Below are positions 12,480-26,299 of a stretch of DNA of 64,000 nt, in pieces; position 1 is the first letter of the stretch; each line of letters begins with the position of its first letter. A model generated the notes under the pieces. It saw only the letters and a program-made list of their open reading frames with translations, searched no databases and was not told the DNA's origin. This DNA is from Bolinopsis microptera (lineage: Eukaryota; Ctenophora; Tentaculata; Lobata; Bolinopsidae): NCBI RefSeq assembly GCF_026151205.1, contig NC_087075.1, positions 14,955,628-15,019,627 of the forward strand, given 5' to 3'. Position numbers and translations under genes: made by a program.

Positions 12480-12925
12480 GTTGCCATGGTTGCCATGGTT
12501 ACACCAACATGGTGTCGGCGCACAGAATGAGAACACATTCCTATTTCAACTCAGTCACAAATCGCCTCAATATCACGTGTTAACTGAAACACCACGTGTG
12601 AAATGAACCATCACGTACTGATAAGACAATAACGAGGTCACACCTTCAGTTGTCATGGTTACACCTTCAGTTCCGATCATCCCGTGTCTAATCCTGTGGG
12701 TAAATTAAGCGGCTTACAATCCAGTGGATAATGACTAATTAATACCCGGCCCGAGAGCTATCATTATGTTTGAACCTTCTGCTGCAACCAATTATCCTGT
12801 ACTTCCTGCCATGGCAACCAATCGGGTGTCTGCGCGGTGTCACGTGGGCTGGTTTTCAGCCAATCAGAGCGCTGTATTTGTCCGGATAGTTGACCAATGA
12901 GCGACGAGATTTGCTGTCAAGTGGT
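12480..12925. promoter_or_regulatory. Promoter-like CCAAT/E-box region
   Basis: Contains repeated GTTGCCATGG, several CACGTG or CACGT cores (about 12573-12615 and 12840) and CCAATCAGAG plus ACCAATGAGCG CCAAT boxes at about 12858-12905. It lies about 250 bp upstream of the possible first exon at 13158. This architecture (NF-Y plus bHLH sites) is typical of animal promoters; the assignment is inferred. Confidence 0.4.
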
Positions 12926-13157
12926 TTAATGTGTTTTTTATGTATTTTCAGCACTATAATATATTAGTTCATATACTTTTCTCTCCGTGAATTGTTACTG
13001 ATAACACAGTTGCCTGGTATACGATAATCGCATAGGCTAATACCGCACCTCCAAATACAATCGTACGCGTGATCTTGATCGTAGGATTTGTTCAGAATAT
13101 TTCCGAAAAATACCGGACATTTTTTGTGCGTTTTTGTTGTTGTTGAGTGAGGGTGAA

Positions 13158-13213
13158 ATGCTGTTTTCTCTGCTGCACTACCAGTTAAAAGGGCTAATGA
13201 AGGACCTTTTCAT
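13158..13213 (+). CDS. Possible first coding exon, unknown gene
   Basis: An ATG opens 18 codons (MLFSLLHYQLKGLMKDLF) plus two bases and meets a strong donor GTAAGTT. It lies just downstream of a promoter-like block. The product is not recognised and no second exon was found. Confidence 0.3.
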
Positions 13214-14285
13214 GTAAGTTATGTGCTAATTAGTCAATTAGTTAATTATCTAATTAGTTAATAAGGATTATGAATAAAAGGTACAATTATTATGGGCGTT
13301 GGAATATAATGTTAAACTTTTAAAGTTTGATGATTTAAAAAATTAAATGCCAGAATATAATCATTATACAAATTATGCAAATTATGAACAAAATAAGTTC
13401 GAAATTTGACATTCTGATTGGACGGAATCTTGCAATGAAAGAAATTCCACTCAAGAAATTTCACCAAAGAATTATTAATTGTCAGGAAAATACTTGCTTT
13501 TAATTTGTTATAAAATAAAAAATAAAATAAATTCCATATTTCATATGCTAACTGTCAACGTAATTTTTAGTGTTTTGTTAATTCAGTAAACTAAGCAGCA
13601 GCAACTTACAAGTTATTTTATCATGCTTCATCCGGACTTCCCCATATTCAAATACGTGCTAAATCACGTCGGGTTAATTGCGTAAATATTGTTCAATAAA
13701 TAATATTTAATCATACCAACATGTTGCAACAGTTCAAGGCATAATTTGACATCAACCGTTAATTTTAGAACACTGACTTTTGTATTAAGTAATTTTAATA
13801 ATTCTGTTTCCTTGGTCGAGCAATATTGGATATTTTCGTTTTCTATGACGACATGAAAGGGCATTGTTCCATGCAACTCTGCATTCGCTGTATCCTGCTC
13901 ATATCTGGTTCTTGGAAGATATCTCGAATTTAACATTTTCAATTCATATCTTCCTCTTGACAAATGCAATCATTTCTGTGGCCGTACGTGGCCAAACGTC
14001 TTTTATGTATACTTTTAGAAACGAACACTAACAGACGCAAAAGCCCATCCCTAATATCTTAACCTTACTTTATCTTGGAGAGCCATACCCCCATTTCAGT
14101 GCATAGCTAGAACACAATCACGATGGTGACCATTTTGCGATGTTCGAAGCGGACCTTTACATGAAGTCAGATGATTGGATACTGAGCTCAACTTCATTAA
14201 TCATTGATCGCTCTACCAATCGCATATTATAACATACCCTTGGCCTTCCGTGCTTGTACCGGAAAAGCTTGTAATGATATCAACA
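13214..14285. other. Intergenic or intronic, AT-rich
   Basis: No further exon recognised. A 101-codon minus-strand frame (13664-13969) has no recognisable domain. Confidence 0.5.
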
Positions 14286-14944
14286 AGTAGTACAGTTACT
14301 GGTACACACTGTTACACTGGTACACTGGTACAGTTACTAGTACACTGGTACAGTTACTGGTACACTGGTACAGTTACTGGTACACTGGTACACTGGTACA
14401 GTTACTGGTACACTGGTACAGTTACTGGTACACTGGTACACTGGTACAGTTACTGGTACACTGGTACAGTTACTGGTACAGTTACTGGTACACTGGTACA
14501 GTTACTGGTACACTGGTACAGTTACTGGTACAGTTACTGGTACACTGGTACAGTTACTGGTACACTGGTACAGTTACTGGTACACTGGTACAGTTACTGG
14601 TACACTGGTACAGTTACTGGTACACTGGTACAGTTACTGGTACACTGGTACAGTTACTGGTACACTGGTACAGTTACTGGTACACTGGTACAGTTACTGG
14701 TACACTGGTACAGTTACTGGTACACTGATACAGTTACTGGTACACTGGTACACTGGTACAGTTACTGGTACACTGGTACAGTTACTGGTACACTGGTACA
14801 GTTACTGGTACACACTGGTACAGTTACTGGTACACTGGTACAGTTACTAGTACACTGGTACAGTTACTGGTACACTGGTACAGTTACTGGTACACTGGTA
14901 CAGTTACTGGTACACTGGTACAGTTACTGGTACACTGGTACAGC
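14286..14944 (+). repeat. 20-bp minisatellite (GGTACAGTTACTGGTACACT)n
   Basis: About 32 units, with occasional 10-bp half-units giving runs of ACTGGTACACTGGTAC. The 248-codon frame through it is an artefact of the repeat. Confidence 0.92.
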
Positions 14945-15067
14945 AAGTGTTACACACAGACACTTCTTTACGTACCAAGCTAGCAATCAGATATAAAGAA
15001 CACTTATATTAAACCAAGACGTCATCTTCATACAGATCCTCATTGAGATACACTCCGCACAACGACT

Positions 15068-15252
15068 TGCAGTGCACAGTGCTTGCAGTGCTTGCAGTGC
15101 ACAGTGCTTGCAGTGCACAGTGCTTGCAGTGCACAGTGCTTGCAGTGCACAGTGCTTGCAGTGAACAGTGCTTGAATTGCACAGTGCTTGCAGTGCACAG
15201 TGCTTGCAGTGAACAGTGCTTGCAGTGCACAGTGCTTGCAGTGCACAGTGCA
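15068..15252 (+). repeat. 16-bp minisatellite
   Basis: About eleven copies of TTGCAGTGCACAGTGC with few substitutions. It is open on both strands, which reflects the repeat rather than genes. Confidence 0.92.
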
Positions 15253-16359
15253 GGTGACTTTGACTGATCTCGCTTGGTTTTCGTGGTCACGTGACCTAAA
15301 CATTTAGTATCCGGACTAACCGCTCGTTGTGGATTAACTAAGGGTTAAATTTAGAAAGTTAGCTTTTCAAAGCGGTTTCAGCTGCCCCCAATTGGTGTTT
15401 CCTCTTATTTTGCAGACTACACTATTGTTCTTTTTCGGGTAACTACGTAATTGCACCACTGTTTAAAGAAGGAGCTGTAGAAGTTTCTGCAGATCCGTTA
15501 ACTGTAGTTGTAGTTTACTCTGAGTTATATTATGTGCATGTTTGGGGGGGGGGGGGGGGCATGTTTCCAGAGTCACGATCATTAGCCTACTGCAACTGCT
15601 TAACATCACCACACACCTTGCTTACTTGTACTTGCTAAGGAATCCTCCTATCTGTTGTACTGCACCACACAGTAACTAGGAGGAGACCTTAACACTTAAC
15701 AGTAACTCCCTTTTCCACAAAATAACTCTTCCGATAACCTATTTTACAAGTTGTTATACTCAAATGCACCTGTAACTGTATAACAGTATCCTGTACCTGT
15801 AAGCATGTGTAAACATGACCTGTAACTTCACTAAAACACGTTATTTAATAAAACATGTTATTTTAAACTTACAACTTAAAACAGATATACTGCTTCACTA
15901 AACGCTAAAATCACTTCTATATAATATAACTGTGTAAAAGGTAAAAGCACAGCTCGCGTTTTACATTATAAACCCTACAAAATTCCAAATTCACCGATTC
16001 ACTGCTCCATACCTGCAGCACTGTTTCCTAAGAATGTATCACCTTCAAACTTGTCACGATTTAACACACACAAACTTGCCATGGTTTATGACACGGATGT
16101 AATCGTTTCCCTTTCTTTGAGTACAATATGCCCCTTAAAGGCACCGCTTGCATTTTACCTAATAAACAAAATATGTCAGATTCAGATTCGCCTGCAGATT
16201 CAGATTCGCTTGCAAATTGATACACTGTTTCCCAAAAATGTGTCCTTGATGACGTCATTGTTCTATAATCCACTCTATAAACCGCACTACAAGTTGCACT
16301 GCACGCCCCTTCCAACCACCGCTCCCCCATTAACAGCTGTCACCTCTCTCTCTCAGATA
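15253..16359. other. Intergenic; G16 tract
   Basis: No gene seen. A run of 16 G lies at 15544-15559, and GTCACGTGACC at about 15286-15296. Confidence 0.55.
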
Positions 16360-16710
<351 letters not shown>

Positions 16711-16789
16711 TTGGGTGACCAGTTAGCACGACTTATCTTCCTGTGCGTAGTCTACATCTCTACCTCCCCTCTATAGTTCTCTATAGCTA

Positions 16790-16880
16790 TTAACCAATCA
16801 GCTTCCACTTTTGGCTGTCACGTGGTTGGTCAATAGTGGATGCTGATTGGTTGATTGCTGTCACGTGTCACACAAATATG
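16790..16880. promoter_or_regulatory. Paired CCAAT boxes and E-boxes
   Basis: AACCAATCAGC and its inverse GCTGATTGGTT flank two CTGTCACGTG sites within about 90 bp. This resembles a bidirectional or inverted regulatory cassette. No start codon exon is identified nearby. Confidence 0.35.
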
Positions 16881-17274
16881 CCTCCGCTAGAGTCCTCTGC
16901 CATTGTTTGGAGCATTGTTTGTAAAGTATTGAAATACTGATAGAGTATTGTGAGAGAGTTTATTATTGATTTTACAATAGTATTGTGAGAGAGTTTATTA
17001 TTGAATTTACAATGTAAGGAGGGTCAATCCTGAGTTTAGGCTATCTTTTTTACTACCATGATATTAATGGTTTACAACAATCGAGTACAGGACCAGTTTA
17101 AGTGCTCCATTGTTTAAAATAATGTTCCAGAGCCAGTGCTAGGATCAACATTTAAAAGTTTTGTTAACATTAGTAGTTATTGCTATGGTTGTATTGGTTA
17201 ATGGTTACCAGTAGCTGTGTGGTAGTAGTTCGTACATCAGATTATCAGAGAGGGCGGAGGAAACTGTTTACAGT

Positions 17275-17432
17275 TGGTAGGGATAGTCGTTGTAGAATGT
17301 AGGGATAGTCTTTGTAGAATGTAGGGATAGTCCTTGTAGAATGTAGGGATAGTCGTTGTAGAATGTAGGGATAGTCGTTGTAGAATGTAGGGATAGTCCG
17401 TTGTAGAATGTAGGGATAGTCCTTGTAGACCT
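17275..17432 (+). repeat. 22-bp minisatellite, about 7 copies
   Basis: The unit is close to GTAGGGATAGTCSTTGTAGAAT. Confidence 0.88.
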
Positions 17433-17670
17433 ATCAGCACTCAACAGGCACCTGATTTCGTCAAAACATTAATAATAGTCCACATATTGTCCTGTCACAT
17501 TGCTTCTTCCCATCGGCCTAAAGATTTTACAAATAACTTACATTCTTTATGCTAATACGGAAGTTAGAGATACGCGTAAAGGCTATCTAATAAGAGAGTT
17601 AGGATTGTTGGAAGAGTTAGAGAGAGATCCTATAGAGTTAGAGGGATCCTATAGGGCCGCTCTCTCCCCA

Positions 17671-18014
<344 letters not shown>

Positions 18015-18533
18015 AATGAAGTGGCCCCCTTGTACACGCCGTATGGTATCGTCTGCAATTACAAGTTCTCAAGCGATCACAGATTTGTCTAGTGCTGGTC
18101 ATTGGTAAGGTTTTTACATTGAAAGGGTTTTCTTATGCGTCGTTTTGTCATTGTGGTCGTAGTGATAATAGGCCATGGTTTTTGTTGTTTGCTATATTTT
18201 GTGGTAAGTAATGTTTTGTGACTTAACGGTTGATGCCTTGTCGATTAGTTCTAAATTTGTTCTAAATCAGAGTTATCCATAAGTTGAATATTTCTGCATT
18301 AAGTATGCTCAGTATTTAGTGTTTAGTGGAACGTGCAATCTATTTATTTCCGAAATTATTTCATTAAAATTTGTGAATGACATCGGTCATGCTGTAAAAT
18401 CTGCAGAATATGCTGCTGAAGAATAAAATTTAAATATAGAAAATAAAATCTTAATATAGAATATTCAGTCTTTTATAATTTTATATCTTACGACCACCAT
18501 AAATGTCTTAAATACTGCTTTCCTCTGAAAGTG
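18015..18533. other. Intergenic, nothing recognised
   Basis: AT-rich with no supported feature. Confidence 0.5.
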
Positions 18534-18592
18534 ATGAGATGGAATTACACGATTGGATTCGGCCGCACTCTACAGCTTAAGAACTATCACAG
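18534..18592 (+). CDS. Possible first coding exon, unknown gene
   Basis: An ATG opens 19 codons (MRWNYTIGFGRTLQLKNYH) plus two bases and ends at AG|GTAAAT, a donor-like site. The product is not recognised and no downstream partner exon was found. Confidence 0.25.
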
Positions 18593-19731
18593 GTAAATAA
18601 CTATAATAAATAGCTATAAAATAACTTTGCGGAGGAATGTATATGTCACGTGATCACCGCCAAATCAGAATATCTCGTGTCTGTCTTTCAACCTTCAATT
18701 GATACTTACCATTTTGAAATTGTTTCATAATATCATAATATCATAATATGATCGTTTAATTCGAATTGTAGCATTTCACGATGCATTTATGATGATAAAT
18801 TTTGACATTATTTTTCGGGTGAGGATTTTAATCGCAGATTATAAGAAAATGTTAAAGCTTTATACCCGGATAAGTATAATATCAAAATAACTTTGCGGAG
18901 GAATACATATCACGTTTTAAATCCTAAATAAAAACTATTTATCCCTTTGATAATTTCTTTAATAATAATCCACCTGGTCGTTAACTAGTCCTTTTCTTGA
19001 ACGCAAAATCATGACCACCACCTGATAGCAGTATTATGATAATCACGTGCACTTATCCTTTGCACGTGCACTTATCCTTAGCACGTGCACTTATACCTTG
19101 TTTAGCACGCACTTTTCACATTATAAACATCTCCACAATATTACCTCCTTCCCTTTCCCAGCGCCTTTCTATTTACCCTTTCTATTTATCACCTTTCTAT
19201 TTACTTTCGTATCGTTATTGTGGGTTATTGTTTACTCTGCGGAATTAATGTTTTGACCATAAATGTGGGTTCGGTATGAGGCGGATATTGTTTATGGGAT
19301 CGTCTCTGTATTTAAATGTGAAGTTTATTTGAATAGCATATCGGCATATTTTGTTCTGTCAACAGAAGGGAAGGTATTTGATTTGGCCCGTGCAACCTGC
19401 AAATATACACTTTCACTATAGACTCTGTTAGACTCTATTGGACTAATGTGTACAAGGATAAATTCCGTTTAAGTTACTTACAACTTATATTAAAATTAAG
19501 CAGAAGATTGCGATCATCTTAATCTAGATAGCTGGCTTTGTGTAAAATATACTTGATATATAGACCGGGCATGTAATGTGTTCTCTCCCGTTTAATGGAA
19601 TGTAAAACTTTAGGGATTGTCCAGGTCGAGTGCAGACTGCAGGCTCTAATATTTCGCATACTTCATGTTAGTTCTACACAATTGTTCACTGTTTGAATTG
19701 TTTATTAGTGTTATTTATAGGTACTGTTTAG
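18593..19731. other. Intergenic with small repeats
   Basis: ATAACTTTGCGGAGGAAT occurs at about 18620 and again at 18887. Three to four 18-bp units containing GCACGTGCACTTATCCTT lie at 19042-19115. No gene seen. Confidence 0.55.
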
Positions 19732-19868
19732 TGGGGCAATTAGTAAATAATTAGTGGGGTAATTAGTAAATAATTAGTGGGGTAATTAGTAAATAATTAG
19801 TGGGGTAATTAGTAAACAATTAGTGGGGTAATTAGTAAATAATTATTGGGGTAATTAGTAAGTAATTG
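19732..19868 (+). repeat. 23-bp minisatellite, about 6 copies
   Basis: The unit contains GTGGGGTAATTAGTAAATAA. Confidence 0.9.
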
Positions 19869-20033
19869 ATGCACAAAAAGTTAGGAATTTAATCTAGGCT
19901 GGTAGGCTTACTGATTAATCATTTCTGATCGTTCACAAATTTGTGGATATTACCTGGTTGTGATGGTCGACAACGAATTATAGCATTAATGGACGACCAA
20001 TCGTCCATTGATTAAATACATTATGGACAGGAC

Positions 20034-20150
20034 TGTACTAATGACATTAGTAACCATGGTAACAACATTACTAATGATATTAGTAACCATAGCCTGGTAA
20101 CAACATTGCTAATGACATTAGTAACCATGGTAACAACATTGCCAATGACA
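20034..20150 (+). repeat. Roughly 33-42 bp repeat carrying X-box-like motif
   Basis: Three to four units with TAATGACATTAGTAACCATG. Two contain the exact 14-mer GTAACCATGGTAAC (20050-20063 and 20121-20134), which fits the RFX-type X-box consensus GTHNYYATRRNAAC. Confidence 0.8.
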
Positions 20151-21520
20151 TAGGCGACCGGCGTCGATAGTTTGGTCATGTGATTGCCATGGTGATCACG
20201 AAATTTTATTATTGTAGATATCAGACACCAACCTAATGAAAAGTAGAGTTTTAACTTCCAAACAAATATTATTGAGTATTTTATAGAATCATGAACTTGC
20301 TTTTTAAAGTTTGTTAAAATTGAAACAATGCACGGTGCTGATATTTGAGTTGGATATTTTGAAATTCAATCCTTTACGCTTTATCTCTAGGATACGAGTA
20401 TTCATATGTCTTTTGGCAAGTCCTCATTTCGCCTTGCATATTTTATTTTATCCTTATCTTTTTTAAATGGGACTCAAATTATCAAATGTCATATAGTCTA
20501 CTATACATGCCTTCATGACCCTTATCTTTAACGCACACAATGGTAATGTAGGGGCCATTTCCCGCCAAGATTTCAAATTATGGCACAGTTCTTTAAGTTA
20601 AATATCTCAAGAAACGACAACAAATTTGAGCGACTAATTTTTCCGGTGTACCCCTCTCTTGTACGATAATACAAATTAATGTTGCGTGTTTGCGCATAAT
20701 ATGTGCAACAAATGCAGCCACAGCACTACCAAGCAGTTTTACTCATAATCCGATTACCGCACGCGCACCTCTAAATACACGCGTTTCCATGGTTACATAA
20801 TGTAGCATAATGACACGTGGTACAGAGTGCCATGCTCCCCACCTATAGCACTTCTCTTGTCAGTTGTCATGACAACAGCCTATGGAAGAGCCGAAACGTT
20901 ATTAGAACTGTGTTAAAATTATGTATTACAATTATTTATTAGTTCACCGGACTTGTTCTGTAACCGTGGTTTATGTTGCTGTGCAATGAGTGATGGTTCA
21001 GCTAGTTCGCATATTTTACAAAATCTCTGCGAAATGTTGTTTTGGCAATAATCAGCACGTGCAATAATCAGCACGTGCAATAGAGACTTTTCTTAGAGGG
21101 ACACTTAGTCGTGTGCCTTTTTAATTTTAAGGCACCTGAGTCACTTGCACCACAATACATTGAGCAAATGCTACCATGCTTCCTCATATTTGATAAAGTT
21201 GGCTGCCAATTATGGATGAATTTGACCGGATTAACAGTTAACTATGATTACGAAGATTCTGGAAATCACGACAAGAATTACCGCGAACAATATAAATTTA
21301 ACCATATTTCATTTCATGGCTGTAAATATTCGCAACTTTGATCGCATTATCATCTCGTAATTAACTTTTGCTCTTATCTTATCTACACTATTGTTGGTAG
21401 TTAGCTTTGGTAATTTCTTCATTTTAGTGTGTGTGCGTTGTTATGGCAACTTATAGTTTGCGGAGTAAGTTTTTGATCAGTTCGTGATATTTGTTTGTAT
21501 CTTGGATAATATCTGAGATC
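20151..21520. other. Intergenic, nothing recognised
   Basis: A 76-codon frame at 21111-21341 has no recognisable domain. CAATAATCAGCACGTG is duplicated near 21050-21075. Confidence 0.5.
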
Positions 21521-21630
21521 ATGGCAACTTCGCAGTCTAGGAGTCTAGAAGGTTCGAATCTATTAGAGACATTGAATATGGTGTTTGGATCTCCTAAAGC
21601 ATCTCCCAAACTCCTCACCAGAGCCTTCAG
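21521..21630 (+). CDS. Possible first coding exon, unknown gene
   Basis: The longest ATG-to-donor stretch seen: 36 codons plus two bases ending at AG|GTAAAT. It begins MATSQSRSLEGSNLLETLNM and ends SPKASPKLLTRAF. The mix of polar, helical and SP-rich residues looks like real protein. It is followed by GAGGTTAAA-type short repeats. The family is not recognised and no second exon was identified. Confidence 0.35.
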
Positions 21631-21969
21631 GTAAATGAGGTTAAGTTATTGAGGTTAAACGAGGTTAAAGAGGTTATGTAAGGGTTATTGAGGTTAAAAG
21701 AGGTTAAAGAGGTTATGTGAAAGTTAACGAGGTTGTGTGAATTGTGAGGATAATTATTTATTTTATTATATTAATATTATGCTTTATTATGATAATTATT
21801 CTAGAACTTTCTCTCATCGTATTCAATGTGGGTCATACTTTCTCTCATATGTCTCCTCAGCAATTATCAAACCCCATTATCAAACACCATTGTTCATTAA
21901 TTCTCACATTGTTAATAGAGATTCAATGACTACTCAAGTGTAGACACGGGTCTTACTATAACGATCCTA
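21631..21969. other. Short degenerate repeats, no gene
   Basis: Irregular GAGGTTAAA/GAGGTTATG units lie at 21640-21735. The rest is AT-rich. Confidence 0.5.
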
Positions 21970-22274
21970 ATAACACGTGACATAACACGTGACATAACAC
22001 GTGTAATGTGTATTAACACGTGTAATGTGTATTAACACGTGACATAACACGTGTAATGTGTATTAACACGTGACATAACACGTGTAATGTGTATTAACAC
22101 GTGACATAACACGTGTAATGTGTATTAACACGTGACATAACACGTGTAATGTGTATTAACACGTGACATAACACGTGTAATGTGTATTAACACGTGACAT
22201 AACACGTGTAATGTGTATTAACACGTGACATAACACGTGTGATGTGTATTAACACGTGACTTAACACGTGTGTA
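21970..22274 (+). repeat. 31-bp E-box minisatellite
   Basis: The unit is TAACACGTGACATAACACGT followed by GTAATGTGTAT. Each unit has two ACACGTG cores, giving about 20 CACGTG sites in 300 bp. Confidence 0.93.
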
Positions 22275-22536
22275 AGTCACCACACTCACCTGCCGACTGT
22301 AAATGTAAATCTCCCGACTGGAAACCTACCGTCCTGGACTTACCCTCATATTAAACACGTTTAATTTGTTACCACATTATTATCTGTACATTATCGTCTC
22401 AGTACTCGTGTCCACTACTCCGCTGTTCGTATGTATTAAGTCATAAGTTTAAGTTGTAGGTTTGATGATGTGCATCATGATGTTATGGAGTCACGCCAAT
22501 CAGTGTTCTAGACACTTGATGTTATTAGTTTCATCT
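22275..22536. other. Intergenic, nothing recognised
   Basis: No supported feature. Confidence 0.45.
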
Positions 22537-22652
22537 ATTACAAGATCACCTCCCCGCCAGTATCCACATCTATTACAAGATCACCTCCCCGCCAGTATCC
22601 ACATCTATTACAAGATCACCTCCCCGCCAGTATCCACATCTATTACAAGATG
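22537..22652 (+). repeat. 35-bp tandem repeat, about 3.3 copies
   Basis: The unit contains CATCTATTACAAGATCACCT followed by CCCCGCCAGTATCCA. Confidence 0.9.
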
Positions 22653-23049
22653 TATTATTGAGTTCTGGAGAAACCGAGCACCACTGTTTTCTGGACACTG
22701 TTGAGATCATGCCGTGAAGGGTAATGTCATAGCAACCAGGGTAATGTCATGGAAACAGAACATGCACTATTTACTATTAGTAGTTTAGTCTGGTACTCAG
22801 TCACGTGACAGATTACAGATTACAGGTGTAGTAGACATGTCATCAGGAACCGCAAATGAACCGCAATTCTAGCCGCTTTCTCTCTGATAGTTAATACCAA
22901 ACTAATCGTAAGGTCATGGCAAAACTAATTCAACTGTTATTAGCATTGGTAGATTATTATTAGCGCGTGTAATCTGTGATTTGTGCATCACGTGACAGCT
23001 CTGATTACAGTGTTGTAAACGTCCGATATCTGACTCGGTACCTTGTGAG

Positions 23050-23175
23050 TCATAGTGAAAGTGAAACTAACTTTAGATAACGTCATAGTGAAAGTAGGTT
23101 TAGATAACGTCTTAGTGAAAGTAGGTTTAGACCACGTCATGGGGGAAGTAGGTTTATATCACGTCATTGTGAAAG
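23050..23175 (+). repeat. Degenerate roughly 27-bp repeat
   Basis: About four to five units related to AACGTCATAGTGAAAGTAGG. Confidence 0.75.
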
Positions 23176-25499
23176 CGAAACCCCATTGAAGAGATAAGAC
23201 ATAGTCAGCTTGCATCGAATCAGTCCTAAAAAGTGTGGGTTCATTGCGTCATGGTTCATTCCTGAATTTGCCCTAGATCGTCAATTATTGATTGCACCAA
23301 CCCGGATAAAAGAAAAATTATCAAATCCAAATGCCAAGTACTATCACCAAATACCAAGAATAGTATCCATTTTACCCAGTATATTGTCTTTACTTTCTTA
23401 GTTTTCTGTAGAATGCCGGTCATGTGACACATATGTCAACAACTAGTTACCATAGTTACACATGCAACTCATCAACTAGTTACTATAGTTACACATACAG
23501 TGTTGTTCAGGGTTCACAGCATCTCCTGTCCAATTGTTTTGCAGCACTTGTACGACTGTTGACGTAAGGAAACTGTAAATGAAACTTCGCGAACGTTTAG
23601 TTTTGTTTGTTGACTGCGTCAGCCCATGTTTTGAACAGATCTTAGTGGGTTAGTTGACAAACAATGCATAAAGTTAGCCCCGACAGGCTGGCGTTCTGCT
23701 AAACAATAAATTCTCAACTTTATCAACGACTTTATTCAATTTAAGTCACAGATTAAATCGTATACTACGCTATTCATCGCGAACAATCTAAAAATAGCCT
23801 GTTGAAAACAACTAAACCGCCCGGATATTTGTCGCGAACTTATTTTCTTCAGAACTTATCATTACTCTACGCTTTACTTTCAACTTAATCATCCTGTCAC
23901 TGATGTCACAGATCGGCTTCCTTCATAAACCACGAATTCAATGTTTCAATCTGTGTTCACTGAGTATTTTCTATAAATAACCACCAAACTCAATCTGTTG
24001 TCGCCTAACAATTCACTTTGTAATTAGTAACTAACATCTTCACCCAAATGTTTGAAATGTTTCCTCGGTTATTTGTCTCGAACACAACTTAACACCACCA
24101 AACATGCCCAATGTTTCCCCTGATCCCCAGCCTCTCCCATATCTTCTCCGACTCCTTCCTCCCCTTCTCCCATATTATAAATATGAAGTGTATGTAACAG
24201 TAATATTATGGAGGAGTTAACATATCTGAAACAAATCTCAGCTGCCCGGATACCTGTCTGCTTATTCAATTACAAATGCATAAGTACGGCTGACATATGT
24301 TACATAACTCTATTTACGTTAACAGTTCATTCGGCAACATGACCTATTAAATAGAATTGTTTTCTATTAAAGTAACTCTTCTCCCCCCCCCCTCTTCTCC
24401 CCCGGGCGCCCCCCCCCCCCCCCTTTCTCCCACACTTGATAACCTGATCTTGTAATTAGTGGAGGATTTGTCGGCAATATAAGGTACAAGACGTCCCGTC
24501 ACCCCCTCCAAAACTGTTGTCACCTACTCACCTCCAACCGGTTTCTCTGAGTACACCTTTTACACTGCTAATATTTACTCTTCCTACAACTCCACAACAC
24601 GCAGCAACAATCACGCCACTTTGCATGAACTGGCACACCGCCAAATTATCCTCACTCAATAATCAAGCAAACTACAGTAAAATCCCGTTATTAATACTTT
24701 ATTATTTTTCAGATGTTATACCGTTATTATTTTGCTCCTTGATTAGATTACCTGTTAAAGGGCGCCATCCTAATTTAATTCCTCCACACAATTCGATTTC
24801 CAACAAAGAAAGGAAATGCAGGCTATTAAGGGGGCTCAGTGAGCGTAACAACATGATCACCTCATTCTCATCTGGCCCGGGTTCTTTATTTGTAATTAAA
24901 AATGCCAGCTGATATGAAACGGAGCGTTAGTTAAAGCATGCTCCTTCATAATATTAACTGTTTCATACACTTCTAAACCATGTTTTAAACACTGTTCTCA
25001 CACGTTTAAACGGAAGCTAAGTTCATGTTTAAAGTTTAAGCAGCTCCAGGCTTCCCTGCAACGTGTCTAACCCCGTCCCAAGTCCCAACTCTGCAAACTG
25101 TGCCCGCTGTGCCAGAGCACTTTGTTTACCTGGCAGAGTTGGCTAATCTCCAAGATATATTTATGTCTTCCTGTTAGAATGTACCTGATGACTCAGTACA
25201 GCACTCCTCCGCAAGAGCTGTCTCCAACTAAAATAAGATCTGAGCTTATCCCCCACCTGACAATTCCTCTCTAACTTGTTGATTCTCTGCTAATTAACCT
25301 GTAACAGGGCACCACAAGTGCATGATTAGGCTTCTCGCTTGATAATTTAGCGAGACAAGTAAACGAAGAAGCCGAGAATTTGTCCAAATTGACGGCTTGT
25401 AAGGGAGAGAGAAAGTGTGTCGCACCGGCTAGTACGTCGAGCCAACTTCCTCGAATCACCTGATATTTGGCCTCTCCTAGCGTGCTGCGAGATGTAATT
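23176..25499. other. Intergenic; C-runs and one dispersed motif
   Basis: No gene supported. C-rich runs lie at about 24383-24423. One copy of the CTCCTTCATAATATTAAC motif lies near 24941. Open frames at 24069-24269 and 24517-24912 show no domain. Confidence 0.5.
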
Positions 25500-25750
25500 A
25501 TCGAGCGGTCACGTGGTGTGTCGTTTACAGCACGTGATCGTGGCTGGGTGTTTGGAGGGAGCTCATTGGTCGAGAGAGCTGCCCACTTGTGGCTGTTGCG
25601 CGCACCTCGTGACTCTTGAGCAAGAGTGAGTACATTATTACTGTGTGGGTCACGTGGTCGAGTTACGCTACCACGTGGGGAGCCACGTGGGCTCGTGACG
25701 CGCATCACGTGTGCACAAACAGCCCACGTGATGGCGGCGCGCGCTCCCGG
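25500..25750. promoter_or_regulatory. GC-rich E-box promoter-like block
   Basis: At least seven CACGTG sites, a CATTGGTC (inverted CCAAT) element and many CpGs in about 250 bp, a sharp rise in GC above the surroundings. It lies about 180 bp upstream of a possible first exon at 25932. An ATG within it (about 25731) opens only 28 codons. Long frames on both strands here most likely reflect GC content. Confidence 0.45.
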
Positions 25751-25895
25751 CTGGCTGTCCTCCCTCGTCACGGGACTTATTATGTCCAGCAAAGTGAAAG
25801 TATTTATCCAACCTTGAGGCCCTCTGCTATTTGCTCATTACTAAGCCTTGATACTGTATTTTGCGGATCCTGCGTGCGTTTTATTTGTACCTTTT

Positions 25896-25930
25896 AGAAC
25901 CTTTTAGAACCTTTTAGAACCTTTTAGAAC
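25896..25930 (+). repeat. 11-bp tandem repeat (ACCTTTTAGAA)n
   Basis: Four near-perfect units directly upstream of the ATG at 25932; possibly within a 5' untranslated region. Confidence 0.85.
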
Positions 25931-25931
25931 C

Positions 25932-26008
25932 ATGTTCTTGTTTGAGATCGGACGGTGTGCGGGTAACTACATCTGGAGTTACGTTCCCGGGGTCAGCTCC
26001 GAACCAAG
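25932..26008 (+). CDS. Possible first coding exon, unknown gene
   Basis: An ATG in ACCATGT context opens 25 codons, beginning MFLFEIGRCAGNYIWSYVPG and ending VSSEP plus two bases, and meets the donor AG|GTAATT. Position downstream of a promoter-like block supports it. The family is not recognised. Later exons were not found; if this is a gene, the LINE at 26.8-30.6 kb sits in its first intron or beyond. Confidence 0.35.
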
Positions 26009-26299
26009 GTAATTATACCTGTTAATTGCTTGTACTTTAGCTTTTGTTTTGTATATACCTGACATTTAACATGCCTGGTTTAAATTGTCGTCACTAATTG
26101 AGTAACTCTTGGTATGTTACACCTCATTTCATGGTGCTTCCCAGTCTACAAAATGACGTCCTGTCTTCACAATGTTGTTATTATGTGTTATTGCCTCACT
26201 CTCGTCACAAACACACCCCAATTTCATTGCAATTAGATTGTGTTTGAAGCAAAACGTCACGCATAGAACTCTACTACACATGATGAGCAGTCTCCAGTT

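Noticed and set aside
14250-14996. 248-codon open frame
   Set aside because: It is the 20-bp minisatellite read through; unit length and lack of stops explain it.
24517-24912. 131-codon frame
   Set aside because: No recognisable domain or splice context; composition looks random.
25271-25792. 173-codon minus-strand frame
   Set aside because: Lies in GC-rich promoter-like DNA with few stops; no domain, and competing frames exist on the other strand.
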